The notes under the pieces: model-generated
Told to the model about the DNA's origin: nothing
What the model saw: the letters and a program-made list of their open reading frames with translations, nothing else
Database searches by the model: none
DNA from: Micromonospora inositola
Lineage (GTDB): Bacteria > Actinomycetota > Actinomycetes > Mycobacteriales > Micromonosporaceae
Length of the DNA: 64,000 nucleotides
Reading direction: 5' to 3'
Assembly (NCBI RefSeq): GCF_900090285.1
Contig: NZ_LT607754.1
Location: 5,978,001 to 6,042,000, forward strand
Made by a program: the position numbers and the translations under genes
Shown: positions 44,898-55,508 of the stretch, piece by piece
Numbering within the stretch: the first letter of the stretch is position 1
Layout: each line of letters starts with the position of its first letter

Positions 44898-45914
44898 CTA
44901 TTCGCGGCGGGCGGCTCCCCAGCGTCTGGCCAGGGCGGCCACCGTGCCCCAGATGCCCCGCCGGAACAACAGCACGACCAGGACGAAGATGCCGCCGGTG
45001 ACCAGGCCGATCGCCTCGAATCCGGAGAAGGACAGCCAGTCCTCCAGCCGGACCACGATCGCCGCGCCGAGCACTCCGCCCCAGAGGGTGCCGATCCCGC
45101 CGAGCACCACCACGATCACCGCCTTGCCGGAGGTGGTCCAGTGCAGCACGTCGAGGGAGACGAAGCGGTGGCCGACGGCGAACAGCCCGCCGCCCAGCCC
45201 GGCGATGAAGCCGGACAGGACGAACGCGGTCAGCTTGTACCGGTGCACCGGGTAGCCCAGCGCGCGGGCGCGGGCCGGGTTGTCCCGGATGCCGACCAGC
45301 ACCCGACCGAACGGCGAGTGCACGATCCGCCAGGCGGCGGCCAGCCCGAGCAGCACGATCGGCAGGATCGCGTAGTAGAAGTAGTAGTCGTCGCTCAGGT
45401 CCGTCCCGAAGAACTCCCGGGGCACGCCCTGTAGGCCGTTCTCGCCCCGGGTGACCGAGCGCCACTCGTTGGCCACGTAGTAGACCAGCTGCGCGAAGGC
45501 CAGGGTGACCATCGCGAAGTAGATCCCGGTGCGCTTGACCGCCAGGTAGCCGATCGGCACCGCGAGCAGCGCCGCCGCGAGCGCGCCGGCCAGCACGGCC
45601 GCCGGGAAGGGCAGGCCGGCGTGGATCGCCACCAGACCCGTGACGTACGCGGAGGTGCCCCAGAATGCGGCGTGCCCGAAGGACATCAGCCCGGTGAAGC
45701 CGAGCAGCAGGTCCACCGAGACGGCGAAGAGCGCCCAGCAGAGGATGTCCACCGCCACAGCCGGGTAGAGCCCGTTGGGCAGCCACAACGCCACCAGCAG
45801 GCCGAGGGCGAGCAGGGCGTACCGGACCCAGCCGGGCGCCCGGGCGACGGTGACCAGCCCGGACGGTGGCACCGGGCGGGCCGCGTCGGCGGGGGTGTCG
45901 ACGGCGCTGGTCAT
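44898..45914 (-). CDS. livM: Branched-chain amino acid ABC transporter permease (LivM type)
   Basis: A 338-residue inner-membrane permease with about 10 helices and the LivM signature GFTGLMSFGHAAFWGTSAYV; the EAA-like region contains GFSGFEAIG. It pairs with LivH to form the channel of a type 1 importer. Its ATG overlaps the livH stop by four bases. It is the last gene of the livG-F-K-H-M operon; 137 bases with no recognised feature separate its end from the TetR gene. Confidence 0.92.
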   Translation of the reverse strand: MTSAVDTPADAARPVPPSGLVTVARAPGWVRYALLALGLLVALWLPNGLYPAVAVDILCWALFAVSVDLLLGFTGLMSFGHAAFWGTSAYVTGLVAIHAGLPFPAAVLAGALAAALLAVPIGYLAVKRTGIYFAMVTLAFAQLVYYVANEWRSVTRGENGLQGVPREFFGTDLSDDYYFYYAILPIVLLGLAAAWRIVHSPFGRVLVGIRDNPARARALGYPVHRYKLTAFVLSGFIAGLGGGLFAVGHRFVSLDVLHWTTSGKAVIVVVLGGIGTLWGGVLGAAIVVRLEDWLSFSGFEAIGLVTGGIFVLVVLLFRRGIWGTVAALARRWGAARRE

Positions 45915-46792
45915 GCCGGTGCCTCCTCACGGCCGAACAGGCCCGCCGGGCGCCAGAGCAGCACCACGGCCATCACGATGAAGACGACCGTCTGGGAGAC
46001 GATCGGGAAGTCCGACAGGTACGCCTCGCCCCAGGCCTGGACCAGGCCGATGCCGAAGCCGGCGGCGACCGAGCCGAAGATCGAGCCGAGGCCGCCGATG
46101 ACCACCACCGCGAAGACCACGATGATCAGGTCTGCGCCCATCAGCGGGTTCACCGCCCGCATCGGGGCGGCGAGCACGCCGGCCAGGCCGGCCAGGCCGA
46201 TGCCGAAGCCGAAGACCGGGGTGACCCACCGCCCCACGTCGATGCCGAAGGCGCGGGTCAGTTCCGGCCGCTCGGTGGCCGCCCGGACCACCATGCCGAT
46301 CCGGGTCCGCCCCAGCACCCACCACACCGCGACGCAGAGCAGCACGGTGAAGCCGAGGATGAAGACCCGGTACGTCGGGAAGTCGAAGAGCCCGAAGTCG
46401 ACCGAGCCGCTGAGCGCGGCCGGGGTGGCGTAGGGGCTGGACTGCACGCCGTACCGGGTCTTCACCAGGTCCTGCAGGATCAGGGTGAGACCGAAGGTGA
46501 GCAGGAAGTTGTAGAGCGGGTCGAGCCGGGTCAGCCGGTGGATCACCGCCCGTTCGAGCACCATGCCGAGCAGGCCGAGGGCCAGCGGCATGATCACCAG
46601 GGCCGCCCAGAAGGGCACCCCCGCCTCGGTGAGCAGCACGTACGCCCCGAAGGCGCCGAGCATGTAGAAGGCGCCGTGGGCGAAGTTGACCACCCGGAGC
46701 ATGCCGAAGATGACCGCGAGCCCGAGGGCGAGCAGGGCGTAGAACGCCCCGCTCACCAACCCGTTGAACGTGTTCTGTGCGAAGCCGGACAT
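45911..46792 (-). CDS. livH: Branched-chain amino acid ABC transporter permease (LivH type)
   Basis: A 293-residue permease with about eight helices. The LivH start FNGLVSGAFYALLALGLAVIFG and FAHGAFYMLGAF are clear, and the C-terminal VVIGGLGSIFGSVAAGFGIG is typical. The ATG lies seven bases after the livK stop, and the stop overlaps livM. Confidence 0.92.
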   Translation of the reverse strand: MSGFAQNTFNGLVSGAFYALLALGLAVIFGMLRVVNFAHGAFYMLGAFGAYVLLTEAGVPFWAALVIMPLALGLLGMVLERAVIHRLTRLDPLYNFLLTFGLTLILQDLVKTRYGVQSSPYATPAALSGSVDFGLFDFPTYRVFILGFTVLLCVAVWWVLGRTRIGMVVRAATERPELTRAFGIDVGRWVTPVFGFGIGLAGLAGVLAAPMRAVNPLMGADLIIVVFAVVVIGGLGSIFGSVAAGFGIGLVQAWGEAYLSDFPIVSQTVVFIVMAVVLLWRPAGLFGREEAPA

Positions 46793-46799
46793 CGGCTCG

Positions 46800-48059
46800 T
46801 CACATCTTGCAGTCGGCCGAGGGGGCGCGGAACGCCTCGGCGGCGGGGATGGTCTTGAGGACCTTGACGTAGTCCCAGGGCTCGGTCACCTCGGCCTGCG
46901 GCTTCACCTGGGCCAGGTACGCGTCGTGGATGACCCGGTGGTCCTCGGCGCGGATCTTGCCGTTGCGCAGGAAGACGTCGTTGACCTCCTTGCCCTCCAG
47001 GCCCTTGACCACGGTGTCCGCGTCGTCGGTGCCGGCGGCCTGCACGGCCTCCAGGTACTGCATGGCCGCGGAGTAGTTGGCCGCGTGCGCGAAGGACGGC
47101 CGGGTGCCGGTCTCCTTGTTGAACCGGTCGGCGAACTCCCGGTTCTGCTGGTCGAAGTTCCAGTACCAGGCGTCGGTGTAGGTGGTGCCGGCCAGCGCGG
47201 CCGGGGTGAGCGAGTGGATGTCGGTGATGAACATCAGGCCCACGGCCAGCCCGATGCCCTTGTCGCGGAGCTTGAACTCGTTGTACTGCTTGACCACGTT
47301 GACCAGTTCCGCGCCGGCCTGCATGGTGCCGAGCACCTGCGGCTTCGGGTTCAGCGTCGGCGCCTTGAGCAGGAACGTCGAGTAGTCGCCGCTGGTGTTC
47401 GGGAACGGCGCGCCGTCCTTGCCGACCACCTTGCCGCCGGCCTTCTCGATCGCGGCGGAGAAGTTCTTCTCCATGTCCTGACCGAAGGCGTAGTTCGGGT
47501 AGAGGATGTACCAGTTCTTGCCCACCTGCTCGGTGGTGGTCGTGCCGGTGCCGTGGGCCAGCATGTAGGTGTCGTACGCGTAGTGGAACGTGTACTTGTT
47601 GCAGCTCTTGCCGGTCAGGTCGGTGGTCGCCGCGCCGATGTTGAAGTAGAGCTTCTTCTTCTCCTTCGCCACGTCGGCGACCTTGAGCGCAGCCGAGGAG
47701 GTCGGCACGTCGAGGATGATGTCGACGCCCTTGCGGTCGTACATCTCGGCGGCCTTGCTGTTGGCCACGTCCGGCTTGTTCTGGTGGTCGGCGGTCTCCA
47801 CGGTGATGTCCTTGGTGACCGCCTTGTCGCCGTACTTGGCCTTGAAGTCGGCGATGGCCATCTCCACGGCCTTGACCGAGTTCTTGCCGGACAGCTCCGA
47901 GTAGGCCCCGGACTGGTCGTTGAGGACCCCCAGCACGATCTTGTCGCCGGTCAGCTTCTGATCGCCGCCCGACGCCGGGCCACCGCCGCCGCAGCCGGCG
48001 ACCAGCACCACCGCCGCCGCCGAGGCGGCGGCCACACCCACGCTCCTACGCATGTCCAT
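46800..48059 (-). CDS. livK: ABC transporter substrate-binding lipoprotein (type 1 periplasmic fold)
   Basis: A 419-residue solute-binding lipoprotein. Its signal peptide ends in the lipobox LVAGC (Cys about residue 23), and a two-lobed receptor domain follows (LGVLNDQSGAYSELSG; ILDVPTSSAALKVADVAKE). Proteins of this group serve branched-chain amino acids, amides, urea or aromatic acids; the sequence alone does not decide. Its place between the ATPase and permease genes shows that it belongs to this importer. The ligand may not be an amino acid, so the symbol is provisional. Confidence 0.88.
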   Translation of the reverse strand: MDMRRSVGVAAASAAAVVLVAGCGGGGPASGGDQKLTGDKIVLGVLNDQSGAYSELSGKNSVKAVEMAIADFKAKYGDKAVTKDITVETADHQNKPDVANSKAAEMYDRKGVDIILDVPTSSAALKVADVAKEKKKLYFNIGAATTDLTGKSCNKYTFHYAYDTYMLAHGTGTTTTEQVGKNWYILYPNYAFGQDMEKNFSAAIEKAGGKVVGKDGAPFPNTSGDYSTFLLKAPTLNPKPQVLGTMQAGAELVNVVKQYNEFKLRDKGIGLAVGLMFITDIHSLTPAALAGTTYTDAWYWNFDQQNREFADRFNKETGTRPSFAHAANYSAAMQYLEAVQAAGTDDADTVVKGLEGKEVNDVFLRNGKIRAEDHRVIHDAYLAQVKPQAEVTEPWDYVKVLKTIPAAEAFRAPSADCKM

Positions 48060-48102
48060 CCCTTTCGTACCGCGCGGTCCGCGCGGGTCAGCCGTCGAAA
48101 AT

Positions 48103-48795
48103 TCAGATCCCGAGGTACGCCAGCAGCTCGCGCTCCCGCGAGCGCACCTCGGAGTTGTCCATCGCCTCCGCGATGCGTCCCTCGGCCAGCAGGTAGTGCC
48201 GGTCGGCGACGCCGGTGGCGAAGTGCAGGTTCTGCTCGACCAGCAGCACGGTCACCCCGTGCTGCTTGGCCTCCCGCAGCAGGTCGCCGACCTGCTGCAC
48301 GAGCAGCGGGGAGAGCCCCTCGGTGGGCTCGTCGCAGAGCAGCAGTCGGGCGCCCATCCGCAGCACCCGGGCCAGGGCGAGCATCTGCTGCTCGCCGCCG
48401 GAGAGCATGGTGGCCGCCGAGTCGCGCCGGGCGTACAGGGCGGGGAACGCCTCGTAGACCCGTTCGAGGGGCCACGGGTCGGGGCCGACCCGGGGCGGCA
48501 GCGTCAGGTTCTCGGTGACGCTGAGGGTGGCGTACGCGCCGCGGTCGTCGGGGACCCAGCCGAGCCCGAGCCGCGCCCGCTTGTACGCCGGCAGCTTCGT
48601 CAGGTCTCGGCCGTCCAGGCTGACGGTGCCGCGCTGCCCGGGGTGCAGGCCCATCACGCAGCGCAGCAGGGTGGACTTGCCGGCGCCGTTGCGGCCGACC
48701 AGGGTGACCACCTCGCCGGCGGCGACCTCCAGGCTCACCTCCCGCAGCACCTGCGCCTCGCCGTAGAACGCGGAGAGGTTCTCAATGCGCAGCAT
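48103..48795 (-). CDS. livF: Branched-chain amino acid ABC transporter ATPase (LivF type)
   Basis: A 230-residue ATPase with Walker A GRNGAGKST, Q-loop region VPDDRGAYATLSV, signature LSGGEQQMLALAR, Walker B LLLCDEPTEGL and switch His in VLLVEQN (LivF proteins have Gln-Asn after the Glu here). Its start lies 14 bases inside the end of livG, showing tight coupling. It works as a heterodimer with LivG. Confidence 0.94.
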   Translation of the reverse strand: MLRIENLSAFYGEAQVLREVSLEVAAGEVVTLVGRNGAGKSTLLRCVMGLHPGQRGTVSLDGRDLTKLPAYKRARLGLGWVPDDRGAYATLSVTENLTLPPRVGPDPWPLERVYEAFPALYARRDSAATMLSGGEQQMLALARVLRMGARLLLCDEPTEGLSPLLVQQVGDLLREAKQHGVTVLLVEQNLHFATGVADRHYLLAEGRIAEAMDNSEVRSRERELLAYLGI

Positions 48796-49543
48796 CAGCG
48801 GCTCCCAGGTAGGCGGTGATGACCCGCTCGTCGGCGCGGACCTGCTCGTACGGCCCTTCGACCAGGACCTTGCCGGCCTGGAGCACGGTGACGGTGTCGG
48901 CGAGCCGCCCGACGACGCTCATGTTGTGCTCGACCATCACCACGGTCCGGCCCTTCCGGACCTTCGCGATCAGGTCGACGGTGCGGTCGACGTCCTCCAG
49001 CCCCATCCCGGCGGTGGGCTCGTCGAGCAGCAGCACCTTCGGGTCGAGGGCGAGGGCGATGGCCAGCTCCAGGGCCCGCTTGCGCCCGTAGGCGAGGGCC
49101 TCGGCGGGGGCCTCGGCCAGTTCGGCGAGGCCGACCATGGCCAGCAGCTCGTCGGCGCGTTCCCGGTAGCGGTTCATCAGCTTCGCCGAGCGCCAGAACC
49201 GCCAGCCCAGCCCGCTCGATGACTGCAACGCCAGCTCGACGTGCTCGCGGGCGCCGAGCTGCGGGAAGAGGCTGGTGATCTGGAACGAGCGGGCCACGCC
49301 GAGCCGGGCGACCCGTTCCGGGGGCAGGCCGGTGACGTCCCGGCCGGCCAGCTCGATCCGCCCGGCGGTCGGCGGCAGGAACCCGGTGAGCAGGTTGAAC
49401 AGCGTGGTCTTGCCGGCGCCGTTCGGGCCCACCAGGGCGTGCACGGTCTCCGGTGCCACGTCGAGGTCGACGCCGTCGACCGCCCGGAAGCCCCGGAAGT
49501 CGCGGGTCAGCCCGCGGGCCGACAGGAGCGCTTGCCCGGCCAT
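48782..49543 (-). CDS. livG: Branched-chain amino acid ABC transporter ATPase (LivG type)
   Basis: A 253-residue ATPase with Walker A GPNGAGKTTLFN, the LivG-specific GVARSFQITSLFPQL, a degenerate signature region (LAYGRKRALELAIALA), Walker B VLLLDEPTAGM and switch VMVEHNMSVV. ATG 49543 has GGAGG eight bases ahead and is preferred over GTG 49549. It is the first gene of the operon, so the promoter and regulatory palindrome should lie just upstream. Confidence 0.94.
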   Translation of the reverse strand: MAGQALLSARGLTRDFRGFRAVDGVDLDVAPETVHALVGPNGAGKTTLFNLLTGFLPPTAGRIELAGRDVTGLPPERVARLGVARSFQITSLFPQLGAREHVELALQSSSGLGWRFWRSAKLMNRYRERADELLAMVGLAELAEAPAEALAYGRKRALELAIALALDPKVLLLDEPTAGMGLEDVDRTVDLIAKVRKGRTVVMVEHNMSVVGRLADTVTVLQAGKVLVEGPYEQVRADERVITAYLGAADAAH

Positions 49544-49581
49544 CGCCACATCCTCCGAGGTGTCCGGCGACGACCGGGTCG

Positions 49582-49595
49582 GTGACCGCGGTCAC
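49582..49595. promoter_or_regulatory. 14-base palindrome upstream of the liv operon
   Basis: GTGACCGCGGTCAC is an exact palindrome ending 39 bases before the livG start, in a 286-base region without a convincing gene. It may be an operator for the transporter operon, but the cognate regulator is unknown and a GC-rich palindrome can occur by chance. Confidence 0.4.
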
Positions 49596-49829
49596 AGGGC
49601 CGTCGCGTGGAGGAAACCTACGGTGCGCCGGCAGAGTCGAGCCATGTCGATCACCCACACTTTCCGGCCGGTGAACGCGGGGCCGGCGGACATGTTCGTC
49701 GTCTGCCGGCCGGCACGACGGGATCGACGGCGCTGAGCGGGTGGCGCGCGTGACCGCTCCCATGTGGCCCGGCCACCTGACCCGGACCGGAACCGGAGTC
49801 GGCCGGCCTCCTCGGCCGGCCCCGGGGGA

Positions 49830-51029
49830 TCACCGGGTCACGGCGTACTCCGGCAGGGCCAGGCCGTCGGCCTGGGAGAAGAACAGCCGGGTGGTGAGCC
49901 GGCGCAGCGGGCGGGAGGTCATCGCCCGCATCGACGCGTCCCGCAACCGGATCGCCGCGCGGCTGGCCGGCAGGAAGCCGGAGATCCCACCACCGGGCAG
50001 CTCCTGACCCCGGGCGACGTGCGAGCGCAGCGTCTCCTCGTACCGGCCGTAGGCGACCGTGTGGTCGCCGTCGGCGGCGGCCAGCTCACCGGCCAGCACG
50101 TACGCGCCGACCAGGGAGAGGCTGGTGCCCTGCCCGGTGAGCGGGGACGGGCACCAGGCCGCGTCGCCGAGCAGGGCCACCCGGCCCCGGCTCCACCGGT
50201 CCGTCCGCACCTGCCCGTACAGGTCGAAGTAGAAGTCCGGCGCGTCGGCCATGACGGCCAGCAGCTCCCGGGTACGCCAGCCGACGTCGGCGAAGCGCTC
50301 GGCGAGGAGGCGCTGCTGGGCGGCGACGTCCCGCCGGTCCAGCTCCAGCGGCGGGGAGACGAAGCTGAACAGGGCGCTGGTCCGGCCGTGCCGGGTCGGG
50401 CGGGTACCCACCACCCGGCCGCCGGGGGCGTTGTGCATCAGGAACCAGCCGTCGGCGTTCGGGTACGGCGTGCCGAAATACGCCAGGTACGCCCCGAGCG
50501 GCCGGACGTACGCCGACTCCGGCCCGAACGCCAGCGCCCGGGTCCGGGAGTGCACCCCGTCGGCCCCCACCACCAGGTCGACGGTGCGCGGGGCGGAGCG
50601 TTCGAAGGTGACCCGCACCCCGTCACCGGTCTCGGTCAGCGACTCGATCGAGTCGTCGAAGAGGTACTCCACCTCGTCGCGGGTCTCGGAGTACAGCAGC
50701 CGGGCCAGGTCGCCCCGCTCGATCTCGATGTCCGCGACGATGCCCTCGCCGGCGAAGGCGTGCACCGGCATCCGGCAGGTCACCTCGCCGCGGGCGTCCA
50801 CGTAGGCCATCCCGCGCTCCGCGACGCACTCGGCGCGGATCCGCGCGGTCAGCCCCATCCGGTCGACCACCTCGCGGGCGGTCCCCCGGACGTCGACCGC
50901 CTGCCCGCCGGAGCGCGGACCGGAGGCCCGCTCCACCACCGTCGGGTGGAAGCCGTACCGGCGCAGCCAGAAGGCGAGGGCGGGGCCGGCGATGCCGGCG
51001 CCGGAGATGAGTACGGTCCTGTCGTTCAC
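49830..51029 (-). CDS. FAD-dependent monooxygenase, TetX/aromatic hydroxylase-like
   Basis: A 399-residue class A flavoprotein monooxygenase. The FAD motif is ISGAGIAGPALAFWL, the DG motif VVGADGVHSRTRA, and the GD motif [20 protein letters not shown], where Trp-Cys-Pro replaces the usual His-Ala-Met, as in tetracycline- and angucycline-type hydroxylases. GTG 51029 follows a GGGAG site. The partner regulator gene is divergent. A role in antibiotic inactivation or modification is plausible but not shown; general aromatic hydroxylation is the alternative. Confidence 0.88.
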   Translation of the reverse strand: MNDRTVLISGAGIAGPALAFWLRRYGFHPTVVERASGPRSGGQAVDVRGTAREVVDRMGLTARIRAECVAERGMAYVDARGEVTCRMPVHAFAGEGIVADIEIERGDLARLLYSETRDEVEYLFDDSIESLTETGDGVRVTFERSAPRTVDLVVGADGVHSRTRALAFGPESAYVRPLGAYLAYFGTPYPNADGWFLMHNAPGGRVVGTRPTRHGRTSALFSFVSPPLELDRRDVAAQQRLLAERFADVGWRTRELLAVMADAPDFYFDLYGQVRTDRWSRGRVALLGDAAWCPSPLTGQGTSLSLVGAYVLAGELAAADGDHTVAYGRYEETLRSHVARGQELPGGGISGFLPASRAAIRLRDASMRAMTSRPLRRLTTRLFFSQADGLALPEYAVTR

Positions 51030-51146
51030 CGCGGCGCTCCCAACGGTCGTGCGTACACCGTCAGTCCGGCGGTGCCGGACCCGGGCGGAGGGGTTCCTCC
51101 GCGCGCTGAACGGTAGGTTCCGCCGTGCCGTCCGCGCCCACTGCGA

Positions 51147-51198
51147 ACTAGTACGCTGCCCGGCAGGAGGGGTCCGCCGCCCCCCGTACTAGTACGCT
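51147..51198. promoter_or_regulatory. Direct repeat ACTAGTACGCT in the divergent monooxygenase/regulator promoter
   Basis: ACTAGTACGCT occurs at 51147-51157 and again at 51188-51198, 41 bases apart. The second copy is within the exact ten-base palindrome GTACTAGTAC (51186-51195). The region is AT-rich against its background and lies between divergent starts at 51029 and 51216, so it is a good candidate operator pair for the GntR-TetR fusion protein. Confidence 0.65.
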
Positions 51199-51215
51199 CC
51201 GCCGGAGGTGTCGCG

Positions 51216-52181
51216 ATGCCCCTGCCCGGGTCGGAACCGCCGTACCGGCGGATCGCCGCGGAGATCCGCCGCCGGATCGACCTCGGGGAGCTGCGGCCCG
51301 GGGATGCGGTGCCCTCGGCCCGGCGGATCACCCGCGAGCACGGGGTCGCCATCGCCACCGCCACCAAGGTCCTCGCCCTGCTCCGCGCGGAGGGGCTGGT
51401 CCTGACCCGACCCGGCGCGGGCACCGTCGTCGCCCCCGACCCCGCGGCGCCGCCCCGGGCCCGGCGCGGCGCTGAGCGGCCGGAGCCGGAGCTGAGCCGG
51501 GAGCGGGTGGTCCGGACCGCGATCGCCCTCGCCGACGCGGGCGGCCTGCCGGCGGTCTCCATGCGGCAGATCGCCGCCGAGCTGGACGTGGCCACCATGT
51601 CCCTCTACCGGCACGTACGCGGCCGGGACGAGCTGATCCTCACGATGGCCGACGTGGCGCTGGCCGACGCGCCGCTGCCGGCGGTGCAGCCGGCCGGGTG
51701 GCGGGCCCGCCTGGAACTGCTCGCCCGGGCGCAGTGGTCGACCTACCGGCGGCACCGCTGGCTGCCGCACGTCATCTCGATCGCCCGCCCGCAGATGTTG
51801 CCGCAGGGCATGGCGCACACCGAGTGGGCGTTGCGGGCCACCGCCGGCCTGGGCCTGGACCGGCAGCTGCGCTGGCACGCCGCGATCACCCTGATCGCGT
51901 ACGTGCGGGGGATCGCGACGAACCTGGAGATGCGGGCGCAGGCGGAGCAGGACACCGGGCTCACCGACGAACAGTGGGTGGACCGCCAGGTGGCCACGTT
52001 CCAGCAGATCATCGTCAGTGGCGGCTACTCCACCATGGCCGCGCTGACCGCCGAGGGCGACGTGGAGCTCGACCTGGACAGCGTCTTCGAGTTCGGCCTG
52101 CGCCGGCTCCTCGACGGTTACGCCGCGCTCATCGAGCCTCGGCCGCCCGGCGCGGAGCCGGCTGTCAGTCCGGGAAGGTGA
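51216..52181 (+). CDS. GntR-TetR fusion transcriptional regulator
   Basis: A 321-residue regulator with two DNA-binding domains. Residues about 8-75 form a GntR winged helix (PYRRIAAEIRRRIDLGELRP, then VPSARRITREHGVAIATATK). A short linker follows, then a TetR domain (VSMRQIAAELDVATMSLYRH, about residues 125-144) with a TetR_C-type ligand pocket. ATG 51216 has GGAGG at the usual distance. Such fusions occur in actinobacteria beside resistance genes. It converges with the alcohol dehydrogenase gene, overlapping it by 17 bases at the 3' ends. Confidence 0.9.
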   Translation: MPLPGSEPPYRRIAAEIRRRIDLGELRPGDAVPSARRITREHGVAIATATKVLALLRAEGLVLTRPGAGTVVAPDPAAPPRARRGAERPEPELSRERVVRTAIALADAGGLPAVSMRQIAAELDVATMSLYRHVRGRDELILTMADVALADAPLPAVQPAGWRARLELLARAQWSTYRRHRWLPHVISIARPQMLPQGMAHTEWALRATAGLGLDRQLRWHAAITLIAYVRGIATNLEMRAQAEQDTGLTDEQWVDRQVATFQQIIVSGGYSTMAALTAEGDVELDLDSVFEFGLRRLLDGYAALIEPRPPGAEPAVSPGR

Positions 52182-53237
52182 CCACCCAGCGGGCGCCCTC
52201 GCCCCGGGCCAGCCGGTCGAACGCGGCCGGCGCGTCGTCCAGTCCGACGGTGCCGCTGACCAGCGGGCGCAGGTCCAGCGTGCCGTCGCCGAGCGACCGG
52301 GCCAGCTCGGGCACCTCGCGGTCGGGGTCGGAGGAGCCGTACACCGAGGAGCGCAGCGTCCGCGCGGAGTGGAAGATGTCCAGCGCGGCGAGGCTGACCA
52401 GGTCGTCCTTGGCGCCCATGCCGACCACGGTGACCGCTCCCCCGCGCCGGGTGATCCGCCAGGCCGCCCGGATGGTGGCGGACCGGCCGACGCACTCGAA
52501 GGCGTGGTCGACGCCCCGTCCGTCGGTGCGTGCGCGCACCTGCTTCGACAGTTGGTCGTCGGAGTGGAGGAAGTCGGTGGCGCCGGCCGCCAGGGCCAGC
52601 TCGCGCTTGGCCTCGGCGACGTCGACCGCGAGGATCGGCGTCGCGCCGGCGGCCCGGGCGGCGGTGAGCACGGCGAGCCCGACCCCGCCGAGGCCGATCA
52701 CCGCGACCGACTCGCCGGCGGCCACCCGGGCGGTGTTGCGGACCGCGCCGGTGCCGGTGAGCACCGCGCAGCCGAGCAGCGCGGCCTGCTCGGGCGGGAG
52801 CCCGGCGGGGACCGCGACGGCGGCGTGCTCGGGCACCACCACCTCCTCGGCGAGGGCGCCGAGCCCGAGGGTGACGTGCAGCGGGTCGCCGTCGGCGGTC
52901 TCGCCGCGGGCCACCGCGGGCGCGGTGTTGGCGGCGCAGAGCCATGGCTCCCCGTGGCGGCAGAACCAGCAGTCCCGGCAGGCGGGCGCCCAGTTGAGCA
53001 CCACCGGGGTGCCGACCGGCAGCCGGGTGCCGGGGCCGGCCTCGGCGACCACGCCGGCAGCCTCGTGCCCGAGCACCAAGGGGTACGCGGGCGCGAGGGT
53101 GCCGTTCACCATGGACAGGTCGGAGTGGCAGATGCCGGCGGCCCGGATCCGGACGCGCAGCTCGCCGGGGCCGGGCGCGGGGAGGCGTACCTCCTCGACG
53201 CGCAGCGGCGCGCCGGGGCCGCGGGCAACCAGCGCCC

Positions 53238-53241
<4 letters not shown>
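52165..53241 (-). CDS. Zinc-dependent alcohol dehydrogenase (MDR family)
   Basis: A 358-residue medium-chain dehydrogenase that oxidises an alcohol to an aldehyde with NAD(P). Catalytic zinc ligands lie in AGICHSDL and GHEAAGVV; the structural zinc uses the four cysteines of ACRDCWFCRHGEPWLC; the nucleotide loop is VIGLGGVGLAVL. ATG 53241 overlaps the aldehyde dehydrogenase stop (ATGA). With its neighbour it could convert an alcohol to an acid; the frame is open far upstream, but that part is antisense-like. Confidence 0.92.
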
Positions 53242-54680
<1,439 letters not shown>

Positions 54681-54704
54681 GTCGTCCTTCGTGGGGCTGG
54701 CTGG

Positions 54705-54723
54705 AAACTAGCGCTGGGAGTTT
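54705..54723. promoter_or_regulatory. TetR site 1, before the ALDH-ADH operon
   Basis: AAACT-N9-AGTTT. Read on the minus strand it matches site 2 (55509-55527) at 16 of 19 positions, including the inner CGCTAGTTT. It lies between the TetR stop (54729) and the aldehyde dehydrogenase start (54680). Confidence 0.72.
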
Positions 54724-54728
54724 GGACG

Positions 54729-55394
54729 CTACTCCGAACGGCCGGTCGGCTCCAGCGGGGCGCGCGGCCCCACGGTCCGCTCGTACTCGGCGGCCAGCCC
54801 GTGCAGCAGTGCGTCGAGGCCGAGGGCGAAGGCGCCCTCGTCGACGCTGCGCTGGCGCCCGGCGAGCCGGTGCGCCTGCGTCAGGTGCGGGTAGTGCGCG
54901 GCGTACAGCTCGGGATCCTCGACGAAGCCGCGGGCGAACGAGCCGAGTGCCGAGCCGGCGACGAAGTAGCGCAGCGCCGCCCCGATGTGGGTGGCGCGGG
55001 CGGGCGGCCAGCCGGCCCGGACCAGGCCGCCGTAGACCGCGTCGGCCATGGCCAGCGCGGCGGGTCGCCGGCCAGGCCCCTGGGCCAGGTACGGCACGAC
55101 GTTCGGATGCGCGGCCAGGGCCTCCCGGTACGACCAGGCCCACCGGCGCAGCGCCTCCCGCCAGTCGAGCCGGGCGAAGTAGCCGGTGTCCACGGTGGCG
55201 GTGACGCTGTCGGCCACCGCGTCGAGGATGGCGTCCTTGGTCGCGAAATGGTTGTAGAGCGACGGCCCCTGGACGCCGAGCGCGGCGGCCAGCCGCCGGG
55301 TGGAGAGGGCGGCGAGCCCGTCGGCGTCGATCAACGCGAGCGCCGTGGCCACGATCCGGTCCCGGGTGAGCAGAGCCTGTCGGGGTCGGGGCAC
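54729..55394 (-). CDS. TetR family regulator
   Basis: A 221-residue repressor. The helix-turn-helix is LSTRRLAAALGVQGPSLYNH at about residues 30-49, and the C-terminal domain resembles the TetR_C group with a hydrophobic ligand pocket. GTG 55394 has GGGAGA ahead. It lies between the ALDH-ADH operon and the divergent acyl-CoA dehydrogenase gene and is flanked by two copies of one 19-base palindrome, so it probably governs both. Confidence 0.9.
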   Translation of the reverse strand: MPRPRQALLTRDRIVATALALIDADGLAALSTRRLAAALGVQGPSLYNHFATKDAILDAVADSVTATVDTGYFARLDWREALRRWAWSYREALAAHPNVVPYLAQGPGRRPAALAMADAVYGGLVRAGWPPARATHIGAALRYFVAGSALGSFARGFVEDPELYAAHYPHLTQAHRLAGRQRSVDEGAFALGLDALLHGLAAEYERTVGPRAPLEPTGRSE

Positions 55395-55508
55395 CGTGTC
55401 TCTCCCTCGTGGGCGTCGCCGGTTCGCCGGCGGTCCCCGTGCACCCTAGCCGCGCCACCCCGGGCGGGCCGTCCCCCGCCGGGTGGGACGTGGGGTCTGG
55501 ACGGATGA

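Noticed and set aside
49644..49736. A 30-codon plus-strand frame starting MSITHTFRPV upstream of the liv operon
   Set aside because: No ribosome site, an Arg-rich end and no partner gene; it could be a leader peptide, but support is too thin to list.
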